A stretch of DNA of 64,000 bases from Bremerella cremea (GCF_003335505.1 NZ_QPEX01000039.1:22944-86943), one strand, 5' to 3'; numbered from the stretch's first letter, positions 45,395 to 54,062 are shown. Numbers and translations are program-made. The notes: generated by a model not told the origin, from the letters alone.

Positions 45395-46447
45395 TTAGCT
45401 AACTTTCTGTAGTAGCGAAACACGTCCCCCCACGACCCATTCGGCCAGGTAGATGTTGCCGTCGGCATCGAAGGTGGCCCCGTGAGGATGGACGAACTTG
45501 CCGGCGACCCACTGATCGCGCTGCTGGCGAACCTTCCGCCCGTTCGCATTCACATGCTTACGCCACGCGGGATCGTCGTCGAGATAGGTCAGCACGTTGT
45601 TGTCTTTGTCGAGCAAAGTCAGGCGCGAATCGAGTTCCCCCACCAGCATCACTTCGCCGCGTACATCTAGCGACGAAGGATAAACCAAGTTGTCGACGTA
45701 GCTGAGGTGCTCGCCATCGAGGGTGAAGTATTGCAGGCGATTATTGGCTCGGTCGGTCACGCACAGCGAAGCCTCGCGGCCTGGGCGGGTATCGACATAC
45801 AAACCGTGCGGGCAATTCAACTCGCCCGGCTTGCTCCCCTTCCCTCCCCAACTGCGGACCCAGTTGGCGTCGGCGTCGTATTGATGAACGAAGTGCGAAC
45901 CGTAGCCGTCACCGACATAAAAGCCACCCTCCGGAGCCAATGCGATGTTGGTGGGCGTGTACCGGCCAGCGTCCTGGTACCTGCCCGACTCTTGCGGAAA
46001 ACCCTTCGTCCAGACAATCTCGCCGTTCAGGTCGAGCTTCGCGATTTGATGATTCTTGATATCGCTTAAGTAAAGAAACTCTTGGTTGCCTTCCTTCCGC
46101 AGATCAAGCCCATGCCCGCCGCCGTGGAATTCTTGACCGAACGAGCGAACGTATTTGCCGTCGGCATCGAACACCACAATCGCATCCAGGGGGTCTTTGG
46201 CCGGGCTTTGATGCGTGATGTAAATCAGGCCAGCCTCGTCGATCGCGACGTCGTGGGTGGCGCCCCATTGAATGCCCTCAGGCAGTTGTCCCCAGCCATG
46301 GTGGCACTCGTAAACGTACTCGCCCGAGCCGACGCGAAGCGGGCTGGAGCCTGACTTATTTTCAGCCCGCAGCAGAAGCGGGGCCGCAAAAGCCGTGGTC
46401 GCAGCGGCAGACGTTTGTAAAAATCGACGACGAGTAGGCAAAGACAT
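45395..46447 (-). CDS. Tat-exported NHL-repeat beta-propeller protein
   Basis: A 350-residue protein. The N-terminus PTRRRFLQTSAAATTA is a twin-arginine signal, so it is folded before export. The body is a six-bladed propeller of NHL-type repeats, e.g. TNIALAPEGGFYVGDGYG, HGLYVDTRPG and HPHGATFDADGNIYLAEW. Planctomycetes encode many such proteins; some bind or cleave sugars or peptides, but no catalytic motif stands out here. It is convergent with the TolC-like gene, sharing the terminator at 45332-45362. Confidence 0.82.
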   Translation of the reverse strand: MSLPTRRRFLQTSAAATTAFAAPLLLRAENKSGSSPLRVGSGEYVYECHHGWGQLPEGIQWGATHDVAIDEAGLIYITHQSPAKDPLDAIVVFDADGKYVRSFGQEFHGGGHGLDLRKEGNQEFLYLSDIKNHQIAKLDLNGEIVWTKGFPQESGRYQDAGRYTPTNIALAPEGGFYVGDGYGSHFVHQYDADANWVRSWGGKGSKPGELNCPHGLYVDTRPGREASLCVTDRANNRLQYFTLDGEHLSYVDNLVYPSSLDVRGEVMLVGELDSRLTLLDKDNNVLTYLDDDPAWRKHVNANGRKVRQQRDQWVAGKFVHPHGATFDADGNIYLAEWVVGGRVSLLQKVS

Positions 46448-46720
46448 GCGGTGCGAATCCTCTCAGGAAGTCAGCGAAGCAAGGCAAATAGCTAGAATCC
46501 AATGATGGACGCTGCATTTTACGAGAACTATCCCGAGGAACAACGCCCAATGTGCAAAAAGTTGCTTAGGTGGTGTTCGTCGTCTTTGGGTAGCTGTTAA
46601 TGCGGAATTGCGACGTATTATTTAGCCCTTGTAGCTTGAGGCAAGGCCATTTTACCCAATCTTCATGTTGCGTCAGAAGAGATTTCTGCTCGCGATGGGA
46701 GAGTGGTTGTAAAAAGTCGC

Positions 46721-46754
46721 TTGACGAAAACAGACAGGTCTGTATGATCTCAGC
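46721..46754 (+). promoter_or_regulatory. TetR-gene promoter with embedded operator; leaderless start
   Basis: A -35 box TTGACG (46721-46726) and a -10 box TATGAT (46743-46748) lie 16 bases apart. Between them is the palindrome ACAGACAGGTCTGT (46730-46743). The ATG lies six bases after the -10 box, so the message is probably leaderless. The operator position predicts self-repression. Confidence 0.75.
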
Positions 46755-47351
46755 ATGGCAAAAGCAGAAAAGAAATCGAGTCCTCGACAACGGCTGATCG
46801 ACACGGCAGAAAAGCTCTTCTATGCCGAAGGGGTACGGGCCGTGGGGATCGATCGTATTATTGCCGAGGCCGATGTCGCCAAGACAACGCTCTACAGCCA
46901 CTTCCCCTCCAAGGATGATTTGATTTTAGCGGCGTTAGAAAAACGCGAAGTCGACGTCGATCAGATGTTCGAGCAAGGAATCAAAAAGTCGGTGCAGAAA
47001 GGTGGCACGCGGCTGGAAGGTTTTTTCGCGGCCTTGAAAAAGTGGTTTCAGCAAACCGGTTTTCGGGGCTGTTCGTTCATCAACGCCGCCGTCGAGTTAG
47101 CCGACAGCCAGCACGACGCGTCGCAGTTTGCTTCGGCTCACAAGCGGCGTTTTCATGCCCGCATTCAAGAGATCATCGCCCAGGACTACGATGCTGACGT
47201 CGCGGCCGCCACGGCCCCAGCGATTTCGCTGCTGGTCGAAGGGGCGATCATCAGCGCCGTCCTGTTAGGTTCGCCCAAACCAGCCGATACCGCCAAGAAG
47301 GCCGCGTTCCAAATGTTAGATTCATTCACAAAAAGCCGTAATAAGCCGTAA
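46755..47351 (+). CDS. TetR-family transcriptional regulator
   Basis: A 198-residue protein. Residues 8-55 form the TetR helix-turn-helix (LIDTAEKLFYAEGVRAVGI, then AKTTLYSHFPSKDDLI). The C-terminal ligand domain (about 75-195) includes WFQQTGFRGCSFINAAVE, typical of a large subgroup. It should repress its own gene and the downstream operon by binding the 14-bp palindrome found in its promoter and twice upstream of the next gene. An inducer is not known. Downstream genes suggest it responds to redox or organic-molecule stress. Confidence 0.88.
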   Translation: MAKAEKKSSPRQRLIDTAEKLFYAEGVRAVGIDRIIAEADVAKTTLYSHFPSKDDLILAALEKREVDVDQMFEQGIKKSVQKGGTRLEGFFAALKKWFQQTGFRGCSFINAAVELADSQHDASQFASAHKRRFHARIQEIIAQDYDADVAAATAPAISLLVEGAIISAVLLGSPKPADTAKKAAFQMLDSFTKSRNKP

Positions 47352-47380
47352 CCAAGTTCCCTTTTTTTGCCTCTAACAAG

Positions 47381-47394
47381 ACAGACCTGTCTGT
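47381..47394. promoter_or_regulatory. Operator copy 2 (ACAGACCTGTCTGT)
   Basis: A perfect 14-bp palindrome ACAGACCTGTCTGT, 30 bases after the TetR stop. The same arms as in the TetR promoter support it as a binding site for the same regulator. Confidence 0.7.
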
Positions 47395-47501
47395 ATGGAT
47401 ATGGTTCTCACAAATAGATTAGGTGACTGCGGAACTGTGGTCGAGAGCGAAACATTAAGAAGTAGGCACCGCTCAGGTTCAATTTTTTTAGCAAGACAAA
47501 G

Positions 47502-47515
47502 ACAGACCTGTCTGT
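47502..47515. promoter_or_regulatory. Operator copy 3 (ACAGACCTGTCTGT) in the operon promoter
   Basis: The same perfect palindrome, followed by TATTGT (47515-47520) as a likely -10 box. That is the same operator/-10 arrangement as in the TetR promoter. The -35 region is weak. It precedes the AhpD-like gene by 52 bases. Confidence 0.72.
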
Positions 47516-47567
47516 ATTGTGTTTCCAAGTTTACCCAACTGTTTTTTTGAAAGTAGGAGATCTTCCC

Positions 47568-48143
47568 ATGCAACGTTTGAATTCCGTCGATCTGCAATCC
47601 GCAACTGGTCGCACCCAAGAGCTGTTGGAAAGCGTGAAAGGCGTGTTCGGTACGATTCCGAATTCGGCCCAGGTGATGGCCAATTCGCCTGCGGTTCTTA
47701 GCAGCTTTCTGGCCTTTAGCACGGCCATGGCAGACACAAAGATCGATGCCAAGCTGCAAAATCAGCTCAAGCTCATCACTAGCGAGAAAAACGAGTGCGA
47801 CTACTGTTCGTCGCTGCTGGTTGCCGTGGCTCCGGCGATGGGGCTTTCGTCCGCCGATGTGCTGGCCGGGCGAAGCGGCCACAGTGAAGATACCCGCACC
47901 AAGGCCGCGTTGGCGTTTGCTCACGACGTGCTGGAAAACCGTGGCAAAGTGAGCGACGCCCGACTAGCCGCAGTCCGAGAAGCTGGCTTCAGCGATGCAG
48001 AAATCGTGGAGATGGTCGCCAGCGTGGTGCTGGGCTGCTTCACCAACTTCCTGAACAACGTCGCCGATACCGAACTCGATATTCCGGCAGCGGAACCGCT
48101 CGCTCCTGCGGCAAGCTGCGGTACGGATACCTGCTCGCACTAA
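47568..48143 (+). CDS. Carboxymuconolactone decarboxylase/AhpD-like protein
   Basis: A 191-residue cytoplasmic helical protein. The AhpD-type site appears as ECDYCSSLLVAVAPAMGLS: the CxxC pair is kept but the usual His two residues later is replaced by Leu, so a normal peroxidase-reductase cycle may be impaired. The C-terminus adds an extra SCGTDTC. ATG 47568 has AGGAGA seven bases upstream. It is the first gene of an operon under the palindromic operator, followed by DUF1348 and flavin-type genes; such sets usually act in redox or xenobiotic response. Confidence 0.82.
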   Translation: MQRLNSVDLQSATGRTQELLESVKGVFGTIPNSAQVMANSPAVLSSFLAFSTAMADTKIDAKLQNQLKLITSEKNECDYCSSLLVAVAPAMGLSSADVLAGRSGHSEDTRTKAALAFAHDVLENRGKVSDARLAAVREAGFSDAEIVEMVASVVLGCFTNFLNNVADTELDIPAAEPLAPAASCGTDTCSH

Positions 48144-48233
48144 GCGACGTTGCCCACCGCCGGGCAGACGCACGGTGCCACCCTGCCCGGCTTTCATTTT
48201 CTTTTGCACAAAGACTTCTCAAGGAACGATCAG

Positions 48234-48695
48234 ATGCTTGACCTGCGTCCCCCATTCACTTTGGAAACGGCCACCGCCAAAGTTCGCGCGGCGGAAGATG
48301 CCTGGAACAGCCGCGATCCGCACCGTGTCTCGCTCGCCTACAGCGAAGATTCAGTCTGGCGAAATCGCAGCCAGTTTGTGACCGGCCGCGCGGCAATTCG
48401 TGACTTTTTAAGCACCAAGTGGCAAAACGAACACGACTATCGCCTGACGAAATCGCTGTGGAACTTCACGTCCAACCGCATCGCTGTCCGTTTTCAGTAC
48501 GAATACCATAACGCCGCCGGACAGTGGTTTCGGGCTTATGGAAACGAGCTATGGGAATTCGACGAGCAAGGTCTCATGCGGCGACGCGAAGCCAGCATCA
48601 ACGATGTCTCTATCCAAGCGAGTGAACGTCGTTTCCATTGGCCAGCCCCCGGCCCTCGGCCAGATACTGACCAAGGGATTCCTGCCGTGCAATGA
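48234..48695 (+). CDS. DUF1348 (NTF2-like/SnoaL-type) protein
   Basis: A 153-residue protein of the DUF1348 family with an NTF2-like cone fold. It has AEDAWNSRDPHRVSLAYSED, VWRNRSQFVTGRAAI, FLSTKWQNEHDYRL and FRAYGNELWEFDEQGLM. The family's reaction is unknown; the fold binds small hydrophobic molecules. The ATG at 48234 follows AAGGA by eight bases. It is the middle member of the operon (stop to start gaps of 90 and 31 bases). Confidence 0.85.
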   Translation: MLDLRPPFTLETATAKVRAAEDAWNSRDPHRVSLAYSEDSVWRNRSQFVTGRAAIRDFLSTKWQNEHDYRLTKSLWNFTSNRIAVRFQYEYHNAAGQWFRAYGNELWEFDEQGLMRRREASINDVSIQASERRFHWPAPGPRPDTDQGIPAVQ

Positions 48696-48726
48696 GTTGT
48701 CATACGCAACAAACAAAGGAGACGTC

Positions 48727-49311
48727 ATGACCAAAGTTACGAGCGACATTGCCTTCACGGCAGCGGTGAAAGCAATTCAAACCGAGCAAGGTTCGCGAGC
48801 TGCGTATGCCAAAATGGAACAGCGCGGAGGTTGGCGGACGCAAGTCACGCCTGAATTGGCAGCGTTCTTGGCGGAACTAGATATGTTTTACTTCGGTACG
48901 GCCAATGCGGCTGGGCAACCGTACATTCAGTACCGAGGCGGCAGTCCTGGCTTTCTGAAAGTGCTGGATGAAAAGACGCTCGCGTTTGCCGACTTCAGCG
49001 GCAACCGTCAGTACATTACCATCGGCAACCTTTCCGAAAACGCGCAAGCGTTCATCTTTCTGATGGATTACGTCCATAGCCGCCGCATCAAGCTGTGGGG
49101 CCAGGCACGTGTGATCGAAGGGGATAACGACTTAGAACAACGGCTGCAAGATCCAGATTATCCTGCGCGCGTCGAACGTGTCATCCTGTTTCAAATCGAA
49201 GCATGGGACATCAACTGCCCGCAGCACATCCACAAACGTTTCCCGCAGAAAGTGATTGCTCCGGTGATCGAAGAATTGGAAGCGAAAATTAAAACGTTAG
49301 AAGTTCGTTGA
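48727..49311 (+). CDS. Pyridoxamine 5'-phosphate oxidase-family flavoprotein
   Basis: A 194-residue protein with the split beta-barrel of FMN-binding PPOX-type proteins: LDMFYFGTANAAGQPYIQYR, then LAFADFSGNRQYITIGNLSE and RIKLWGQARVIE. Members bind FMN or F420 and reduce small molecules. ATG 48727 follows AAAGGAGA at a good distance. It is the last gene of the TetR-controlled operon. Its final codons touch an IS fragment (CGTTGAAAC), which may supply the stop codon. Confidence 0.85.
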   Translation: MTKVTSDIAFTAAVKAIQTEQGSRAAYAKMEQRGGWRTQVTPELAAFLAELDMFYFGTANAAGQPYIQYRGGSPGFLKVLDEKTLAFADFSGNRQYITIGNLSENAQAFIFLMDYVHSRRIKLWGQARVIEGDNDLEQRLQDPDYPARVERVILFQIEAWDINCPQHIHKRFPQKVIAPVIEELEAKIKTLEVR

Positions 49312-49480
49312 AACACCCTCGTCTTCCCGTTATTCTCCAGCAATATCTTCCCATTGCAAAGGATGGATCATGGCTTTACGAAAACGGGCCGGCGAAACTC
49401 AGGCGGCTTGGGTTGCTTCGACCGATTTGCTGAAGTCGCCGGGGCATGTCTTCTATAAAAAGTTGAATCAGCTGCTGGCC
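49304..49480 (+). mobile_element. Left-end fragment of an IS with TTAGCAGCCCG ends
   Basis: From CGTTGAAAC this matches the left end of the element at 50841-51331, through a transposase start (MALRKRAGETQAAWVASTD, then KSPGHVFYKKLNQLL). It ends abruptly and joins unrelated coding sequence to 49767. The first bases of the inverted repeat are lost. Confidence 0.75.
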
Positions 49481-49767
49481 GGAGCCTTGTTGTTGGGGGC
49501 AATTACAAGCGTGCAAGCTGGCGAGAACGAGCAGCCTGCGGCAGCGGGTAACCCCGAGCAAGTAAGCTGCGTACGGATCGATCCGTTGGACCAGAATCGT
49601 GTACTGGGAGACGTCGGGGCGTCATCGATTGGTTTTTCAGGGGATGGTGAAGCGGTAATTGTTCGAGCTGCGCAACTGCCGCATCTTGCTCCGCTAGGCA
49701 CTCTTTATCAACTGAAGACATCCGACTGGATTTCGCATCGCGTCAAGACGCCGCTACCCCGTGGGGG
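49481..49767 (+). pseudogene. Internal gene fragment fused to the IS remnant
   Basis: In frame with the IS transposase start, the sequence turns into a secretion-signal-like stretch (GALLLGAITSVQAGENEQP) and SCVRIDPLDQNRVLGDVGAS, ending at the ISAs1-type element. I do not recognise the parent gene. It is cut at both sides by mobile DNA. Confidence 0.35.
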
Positions 49768-50415
49768 CAGGGCAATCGCATGTTCAATCCCCATTAAAAC
49801 CGGCATAAATCTTGTCCAGCACCGTCTCGTCCCAGCCGGCGCGGAGGCGTTTTCCGCGGATGTTATCTTTGACGGTAGTGTCCTGCTTTAAAATATTGAG
49901 GGCCAGGCGGCGGAACGCGGCGGTGATTTCTGGGGCCTGACCGCGGCGGATGCGGCTGGCGTCTTCGGCAAAAATTACATCAAGCACCCAGTGCTGGCTA
50001 TTTTCGATTCGCCAATGATCTCGAATCAGCCCGGCCAGGTGCTTCACCCGGGGCGGATGACTGCTGATAAAGAAAGACGTTTCGCACTGCTGCTTGTCGC
50101 CTGACTGACGCTCGCGAGTCGTATGTTTGCGAAGCCCCGGGACCTGGTAGTTTCGCTCGCCGAAGTCGGCGAACATCTCGAGCAACTTTCGATGTAGCGT
50201 CTCTTGGTTCCCGTTAGCGGTCAGCAGGTTATGGTTCTTGCCCCGATCAGTTCGCGGATCGATAACCTTTACAAACTGTTTGTAAATCAGAGCAGCAGGC
50301 CCAGACATCGTTCCCCTCCATGCCAGCAAAAACAGCCGTCACCCATCGACGGCTTGACGAATCGGAGAACAGTGCAATCCTTGAACCAAAACGACGACAA
50401 CGTGCGATTGCCCTG
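49768..50415 (-). mobile_element. ISAs1-family deletion derivative with intact ends
   Basis: Terminal inverted repeats CAGGGCAATCGCA lie at 49768-49780 and, inverted, at 50403-50415. The element is 648 bp, about half of a normal ISAs1 member. The one gene inside is a shortened transposase on the minus strand. The flanks (CCCGTGGGGG and GGTTGTGTGG) are not an obvious target duplication. A second element with the same left end starts at 63854. Confidence 0.85.
49784..50308 (-). CDS. ISAs1-type transposase, internally deleted
   Basis: A 174-residue protein from ATG 50308. The start (IYKQFVKVIDPRTDRGKNHN) is the ISAs1 N-terminus. It is joined directly to the C-terminal part (DFGERNYQVPGLRKHTTRER, then DHWRIENSQHWVLDVIFAED). 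The WRIENSQHWVLDV block with its Glu is the last part of the DDE nuclease. The region holding the first catalytic Asp residues is missing, so the protein cannot be active. The reading frame is kept across the deletion. Confidence 0.82.
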   Translation of the reverse strand: MSGPAALIYKQFVKVIDPRTDRGKNHNLLTANGNQETLHRKLLEMFADFGERNYQVPGLRKHTTRERQSGDKQQCETSFFISSHPPRVKHLAGLIRDHWRIENSQHWVLDVIFAEDASRIRRGQAPEITAAFRRLALNILKQDTTVKDNIRGKRLRAGWDETVLDKIYAGFNGD

Positions 50416-50521
50416 GGTTGTGTGGTGGAAAGCCGGTCAATGCAGACAACGGCGCCCTTGGTGGCAGCGATCATATATTTTTTGAAGACGACCTGGATAA
50501 AATGAATCGGTAGCATAGGAA

Positions 50522-50743
50522 ATGTGCAATTTAATTATATTATTTGTGTTCGTTGTAACATCAGCAGTATTTGGAGCTTGTTTCTATGGAGGAGAAATGG
50601 GGCTAACGCATTACGATCCTCGGGGATATTCGATTGCAGCAGCGTGTTTTGGCGGAGCGGCACTTCTAGCATTCGGCATTGTAAAGGTCGTATTGTTTTA
50701 TGTCCGTGGCTTCTGGTCACAGACACGGCAGGGTGGCGATTAA
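50522..50743 (+). CDS. Small two-helix membrane protein
   Basis: A 73-residue protein with hydrophobic helices at about 3-22 and 40-62, separated by EMGLTHYDPRGYS. The family is unknown. It has no strong ribosome binding site. It lies between two IS derivatives and ahead of a strong terminator, which supports it as a real transcribed gene. Confidence 0.45.
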   Translation: MCNLIILFVFVVTSAVFGACFYGGEMGLTHYDPRGYSIAAACFGGAALLAFGIVKVVLFYVRGFWSQTRQGGD

Positions 50744-50813
50744 ACCATGCCACTGAGCCTTCCGCCTACCCTCTGCCGATGAACTTCAACCACAAATCAC
50801 AAACCAAGAAAAG

Positions 50814-50838
50814 CCCTGGCAAAACGCCAGGGATTTTT
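50814..50838 (+). terminator. Intrinsic terminator
   Basis: CCCTGGC (50814-50820) and GCCAGGG (50826-50832) pair around AAAAC, followed by ATTTTTG. A 7-bp GC-rich stem with a T run directly after it, 71 bases after the small membrane gene. Confidence 0.88.
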
Positions 50839-50840
50839 GC

Positions 50841-51331
50841 TTAGCAGCCCGTTGAAAAACCCTCATCTCCTCGTTATTCTCCAGCAAGATCTTCCCATTG
50901 CAAAGGATGGATGATGGCTTTAGGAAAACGGGCCTGCGAAACTCAGGCGGCTTGGGTTGCTTCGACCGATTTGCCGAAGGCGCCGGGGCATGTGTTCTAT
51001 AAAAAGTTGAATCAGCTGTTGACGGAGGCTTGGTTTGACGCGCAGCTGGAAGAGATTTGCCTTGCTTATTACGCCGATCAAGCCGAGTCGCAAACGCTGC
51101 ACCATCCAATCCACCGCCCGCAACCTGGGCCTGATCCTGCGCACGCTCTTCGGAATCGGCACGGCACGCAGCCTGCAGGGCCTTGCAAGCCTTCTTTTGG
51201 CTCTCCAGCTTGCCCTGATCCTTGTTGAGAGACGCTTGAGAATCCTCGTTCAGCTTTGAACGATTACTAGCGATGCTGCAGGCAGTGAATCGCCCTCGTG
51301 GGGAATCGTCGCTTTTTCTACGGGCTGCTAA
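50841..51331 (+). mobile_element. 491-bp IS deletion derivative with 19-bp inverted repeats
   Basis: The left end TTAGCAGCCCGTTGAAAAA (50841-50859) and the right end (51313-51331, inverted) match at 18 of 19 positions. Inside, the transposase N-terminus (TDLPKAPGHVFYKKLNQLL, then EEICLAYYAD) is joined out of frame to the C-terminal end (TARNLGLILRTLFGIGTARS). The layout is that of IS5/IS1182-like planctomycete elements. It cannot encode an active transposase but keeps both ends, so it could be moved by a full copy elsewhere. Confidence 0.78.
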
Positions 51332-51547
51332 TCCGGCCTTTAATTTTTTGTAATATCAAACGGAATATCCTGAATCCGTGCCCAAACGCATAGCGTAAAT
51401 TCTCTTGCGCAAAACAGAGAATCGCGGCCGCCGATTGTTCAGAAATGGGCAATAAAATGGTAAGAAACGGACATCCTTTGTTTCGATATCACCAACACGT
51501 TGTATAAACACAGATATCGAATTCCCTCCGTCTGTTTCCCTCCGCTA

Positions 51548-52264
51548 ATGGCCGCGCAACCGATGACTCGCAAGCTTTTTCCATGTTTTTGTCTGACGCT
51601 TTTGCTGGCGTTTCCTTGTCTGCATGCTTCCGCCGAAGAGGTAACTTCCAGCCAGAAGAATGCGCAGCCAGATTGGGTCACCTTCAACCCCAGCCCGCAT
51701 CACAGCAGCAGGAAAGGGGAAGACGTGTCCGCGATCATCATGCACTTCACCGCCGGTGGCTCGCAGGCCGCGACGGTGGGATGGTTTCGTAATCCCAAAG
51801 CCAAGGTCTCGGCGCATTACGTTGTCGGTCGGGATGGAACCGTCACCCAGATGGTGCCGCTCGATCAAGCTGCCTGGCACGCTGGCAAAAGCAAGATCGG
51901 CGACAAGACCGGCGTCAACTCGTACAGCGTCGGTATCGAGATTTGCAACTGGGGTCCGCTCCGCCAAGTCGATGGCCAGTTCGTCAACTACACCGGCCGC
52001 AAGTACGATGGACCTACGCCAGTTCAGTCAGAGGATGGCCATTATTGGGAGCCCTACACCGACGCCCAGTATGCGACTTTGCTAAAGCTGTGCGAGTACT
52101 TAATCGACGAGTACGATATCACCCACATCACCGGCCATAGCGATATCGCGATTCCTCAAGGACGCAAAAACGATCCTGGCGAAGCGTTTCAGTGGGAGAA
52201 ATTTCAAGTGGGTTTGAAAGATCGTAATGTCAAACATATCGGCCCCTTGACCGACGCCGAGTAG
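51548..52264 (+). CDS. N-acetylmuramoyl-L-alanine amidase (AmiD-like)
   Basis: A 238-residue protein. From ATG 51548 (or 51563) a signal peptide (LFPCFCLTLLLAFPCLHASA) leads to an Amidase_2 domain. Zinc ligands can be read as His in AIIMHFTAGG, His in THITGHSDIAIP and Asp in KNDPGEAF. The domain also has SAHYVVGRDGTVTQMV and QAAWHAGKS. It cuts between N-acetylmuramic acid and L-alanine of peptidoglycan in the periplasm. Presence of an amidase is notable only because planctomycete walls were long disputed. Single gene; length normal. Confidence 0.9.
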   Translation: MAAQPMTRKLFPCFCLTLLLAFPCLHASAEEVTSSQKNAQPDWVTFNPSPHHSSRKGEDVSAIIMHFTAGGSQAATVGWFRNPKAKVSAHYVVGRDGTVTQMVPLDQAAWHAGKSKIGDKTGVNSYSVGIEICNWGPLRQVDGQFVNYTGRKYDGPTPVQSEDGHYWEPYTDAQYATLLKLCEYLIDEYDITHITGHSDIAIPQGRKNDPGEAFQWEKFQVGLKDRNVKHIGPLTDAE

Positions 52265-52279
52265 CCGCAAACGCGCGAC

Positions 52280-53956
52280 CTAGCTTTTCTGTGGCTGCTG
52301 CTTTTTGGCGGCGGTTGTTTGCTTTTGGGTAGCGGCCAAGCAGGTAAAGTTATCGACGGCGGCTTCTAGACTGGCATAGCTGGCCGGCAGAGCAAGCGTT
52401 TTGCCATACGAAGACCAAGCCTCGGTTAAGTCTTCGTCGCAGATGACCAGCGTATGATCGCGGTTGGTTTCCAATGCTGTGGGAACTTCGCGGGCACTAA
52501 GGCCATTGATGATCACCGGCACAGCGCGATCCCCATCCCAGCGAACGAGGTCCAAGCCGAAGCCGGTAAGTAGTTCGGCCAGGAAATCGAAGCCGTCCAT
52601 CGCACACCCGCGGTAGTGGACCTGCATTCGCTGTGTAACCTCAGGAGACTTGGCCGGGGACGCCGTTCGCTGCAACTCTTGACGGACGTTATCGATCAGG
52701 CCGCAAACGTCGCCGAGTCGCAAACGTTTGGCCACCGTTGGGTTGGGGATCTCCACGATATCGTGCGGTTCCCAACGTCCACAAGCAATCCAGCCAATCA
52801 AAATCGATAGCTTTAACAGCTCGATATCCTTGCGCACGCGTTCAGGGTGCTCGATGGCGTCGTCATAGCTTCGTTCGATTTGGCTCAGCGAGAACGTTAA
52901 TTGCTCAGGCACCTTCCAATAACGCAGCAGCCGCGACATCAATTCCGATTGGGTTCCGCCAAAAACGCGACGAGTGGCTTCGGAGATATGGGGCACGCCT
53001 CCTTCGTTCACCACGGCCAGCATGGCGGCATACTCGGTGGGAAACGCCGTGCTTAGCGCGACATGCCCCAAGCAGTGCATGACCGCACCCACCAGCACAC
53101 CAGGTGAAACCTCGAAGGTTTGCAGGCTGCAAAGATACTCGGCCACCAGGCGCGCGGCCATGCTGCGGCGACGGGCCAGGCCGATATCGATGAACGCTGA
53201 GGAAAGGTTCTTCAACACATTGCTGGCAGAAGCGGCCAGGGCCAACTCGCCGATGCGGCGGCGACCGATCCGATTGATCAACTCGCCCATGTCGGTAATC
53301 GGTTCATTCGTGGAATTGAACGCGCTGCTATTGCCAATTCGCAAGATCTCGCAGGTCAACGAAGGGTCGGTGGCGACGCAAGCGGCGATTTCTTCGCACT
53401 CGATTTCCTGCTCGTGCGCCATGCGATAAACTTCAATCGCGCGGGGCGAAAGAGGAAGTGCCTGAACGACCTCGGCCAAACCCTCTCCCAGCTTGACTCG
53501 TCCAGGTAACTGCCGGGCAGGTCCCTGCTCTGTCTTGGTCGCCATGGGCTCAGGCTTAGTGGCTGGCTTCAGCTCTTTTAGTCGCCGAAGATCGACCATG
53601 GCCCGCACCTTGGCCCCGTAGGCAATGAAGTTGGTCGACTTCAAAGTCACATCGTCGACCCCACGAATGATCAAGTCGCGCATGATCTGAGGCTCGGGTA
53701 TGCCAGTCAGCACAGAAATAAGGGGGCGTGGTTCAATCGAAAGCAGTTCGATCGCCAACGCATGACCGTGCATGTTGGGCATCTTCAAGTCGGTAATCAC
53801 GACATCAAACTCGGAGGTGCCCATCTTCCATAACGCTTCGCGGCCATCTTCCGCATACTCGCAGACGAACCCTTCTTTCTCAAGAAAAAAACGCAGATTG
53901 AGCCGGGTCAGACTGTCGTCATCGACAAGCAAAGCTCGCAGTTGTTTCTGTTTCAT
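52280..53956 (-). CDS. Receiver-HDOD response regulator
   Basis: A 558-residue cytoplasmic protein. Residues 5-125 are a CheY-like receiver with LLVDDDSLTRL and D56 in VVITDLKMPNMHG. A linker rich in Lys/Pro/Thr (130-150) leads to an HDOD domain (about 155-400), with LPLSPRAIEVYRMAHEQE, EILRIGNSSAFN and MHCLGHVALSTAF. HDOD is an HD-related domain without hydrolase residues and usually acts in signalling. The C-terminal 150 residues are unassigned, with KSPEVTQRMQVHYRGCAMDG. It lies 240 bases from the hybrid kinase on the same strand and may be its partner. Confidence 0.85.
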   Translation of the reverse strand: MKQKQLRALLVDDDSLTRLNLRFFLEKEGFVCEYAEDGREALWKMGTSEFDVVITDLKMPNMHGHALAIELLSIEPRPLISVLTGIPEPQIMRDLIIRGVDDVTLKSTNFIAYGAKVRAMVDLRRLKELKPATKPEPMATKTEQGPARQLPGRVKLGEGLAEVVQALPLSPRAIEVYRMAHEQEIECEEIAACVATDPSLTCEILRIGNSSAFNSTNEPITDMGELINRIGRRRIGELALAASASNVLKNLSSAFIDIGLARRRSMAARLVAEYLCSLQTFEVSPGVLVGAVMHCLGHVALSTAFPTEYAAMLAVVNEGGVPHISEATRRVFGGTQSELMSRLLRYWKVPEQLTFSLSQIERSYDDAIEHPERVRKDIELLKLSILIGWIACGRWEPHDIVEIPNPTVAKRLRLGDVCGLIDNVRQELQRTASPAKSPEVTQRMQVHYRGCAMDGFDFLAELLTGFGLDLVRWDGDRAVPVIINGLSAREVPTALETNRDHTLVICDEDLTEAWSSYGKTLALPASYASLEAAVDNFTCLAATQKQTTAAKKQQPQKS

Positions 53957-54062
53957 GGTCAACGGCTGTCCGGGTAAGTTGATTTCAAAATCCTGAATGG
54001 CCAGTCACCGTGCAGAAAAGTGCCCAGTGCAGACGCGTAAATCAAACTACGGATAATCGGTA

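Noticed and set aside
47395..47550. 52-codon leaderless ORF directly after operator copy 2.
   Set aside because: Composition is not protein-like, it runs through operator copy 3, and there is no family match.
50401..50425. Target duplication of the ISAs1-type element.
   Set aside because: The ten bases outside the two ends differ, so no duplication can be claimed.
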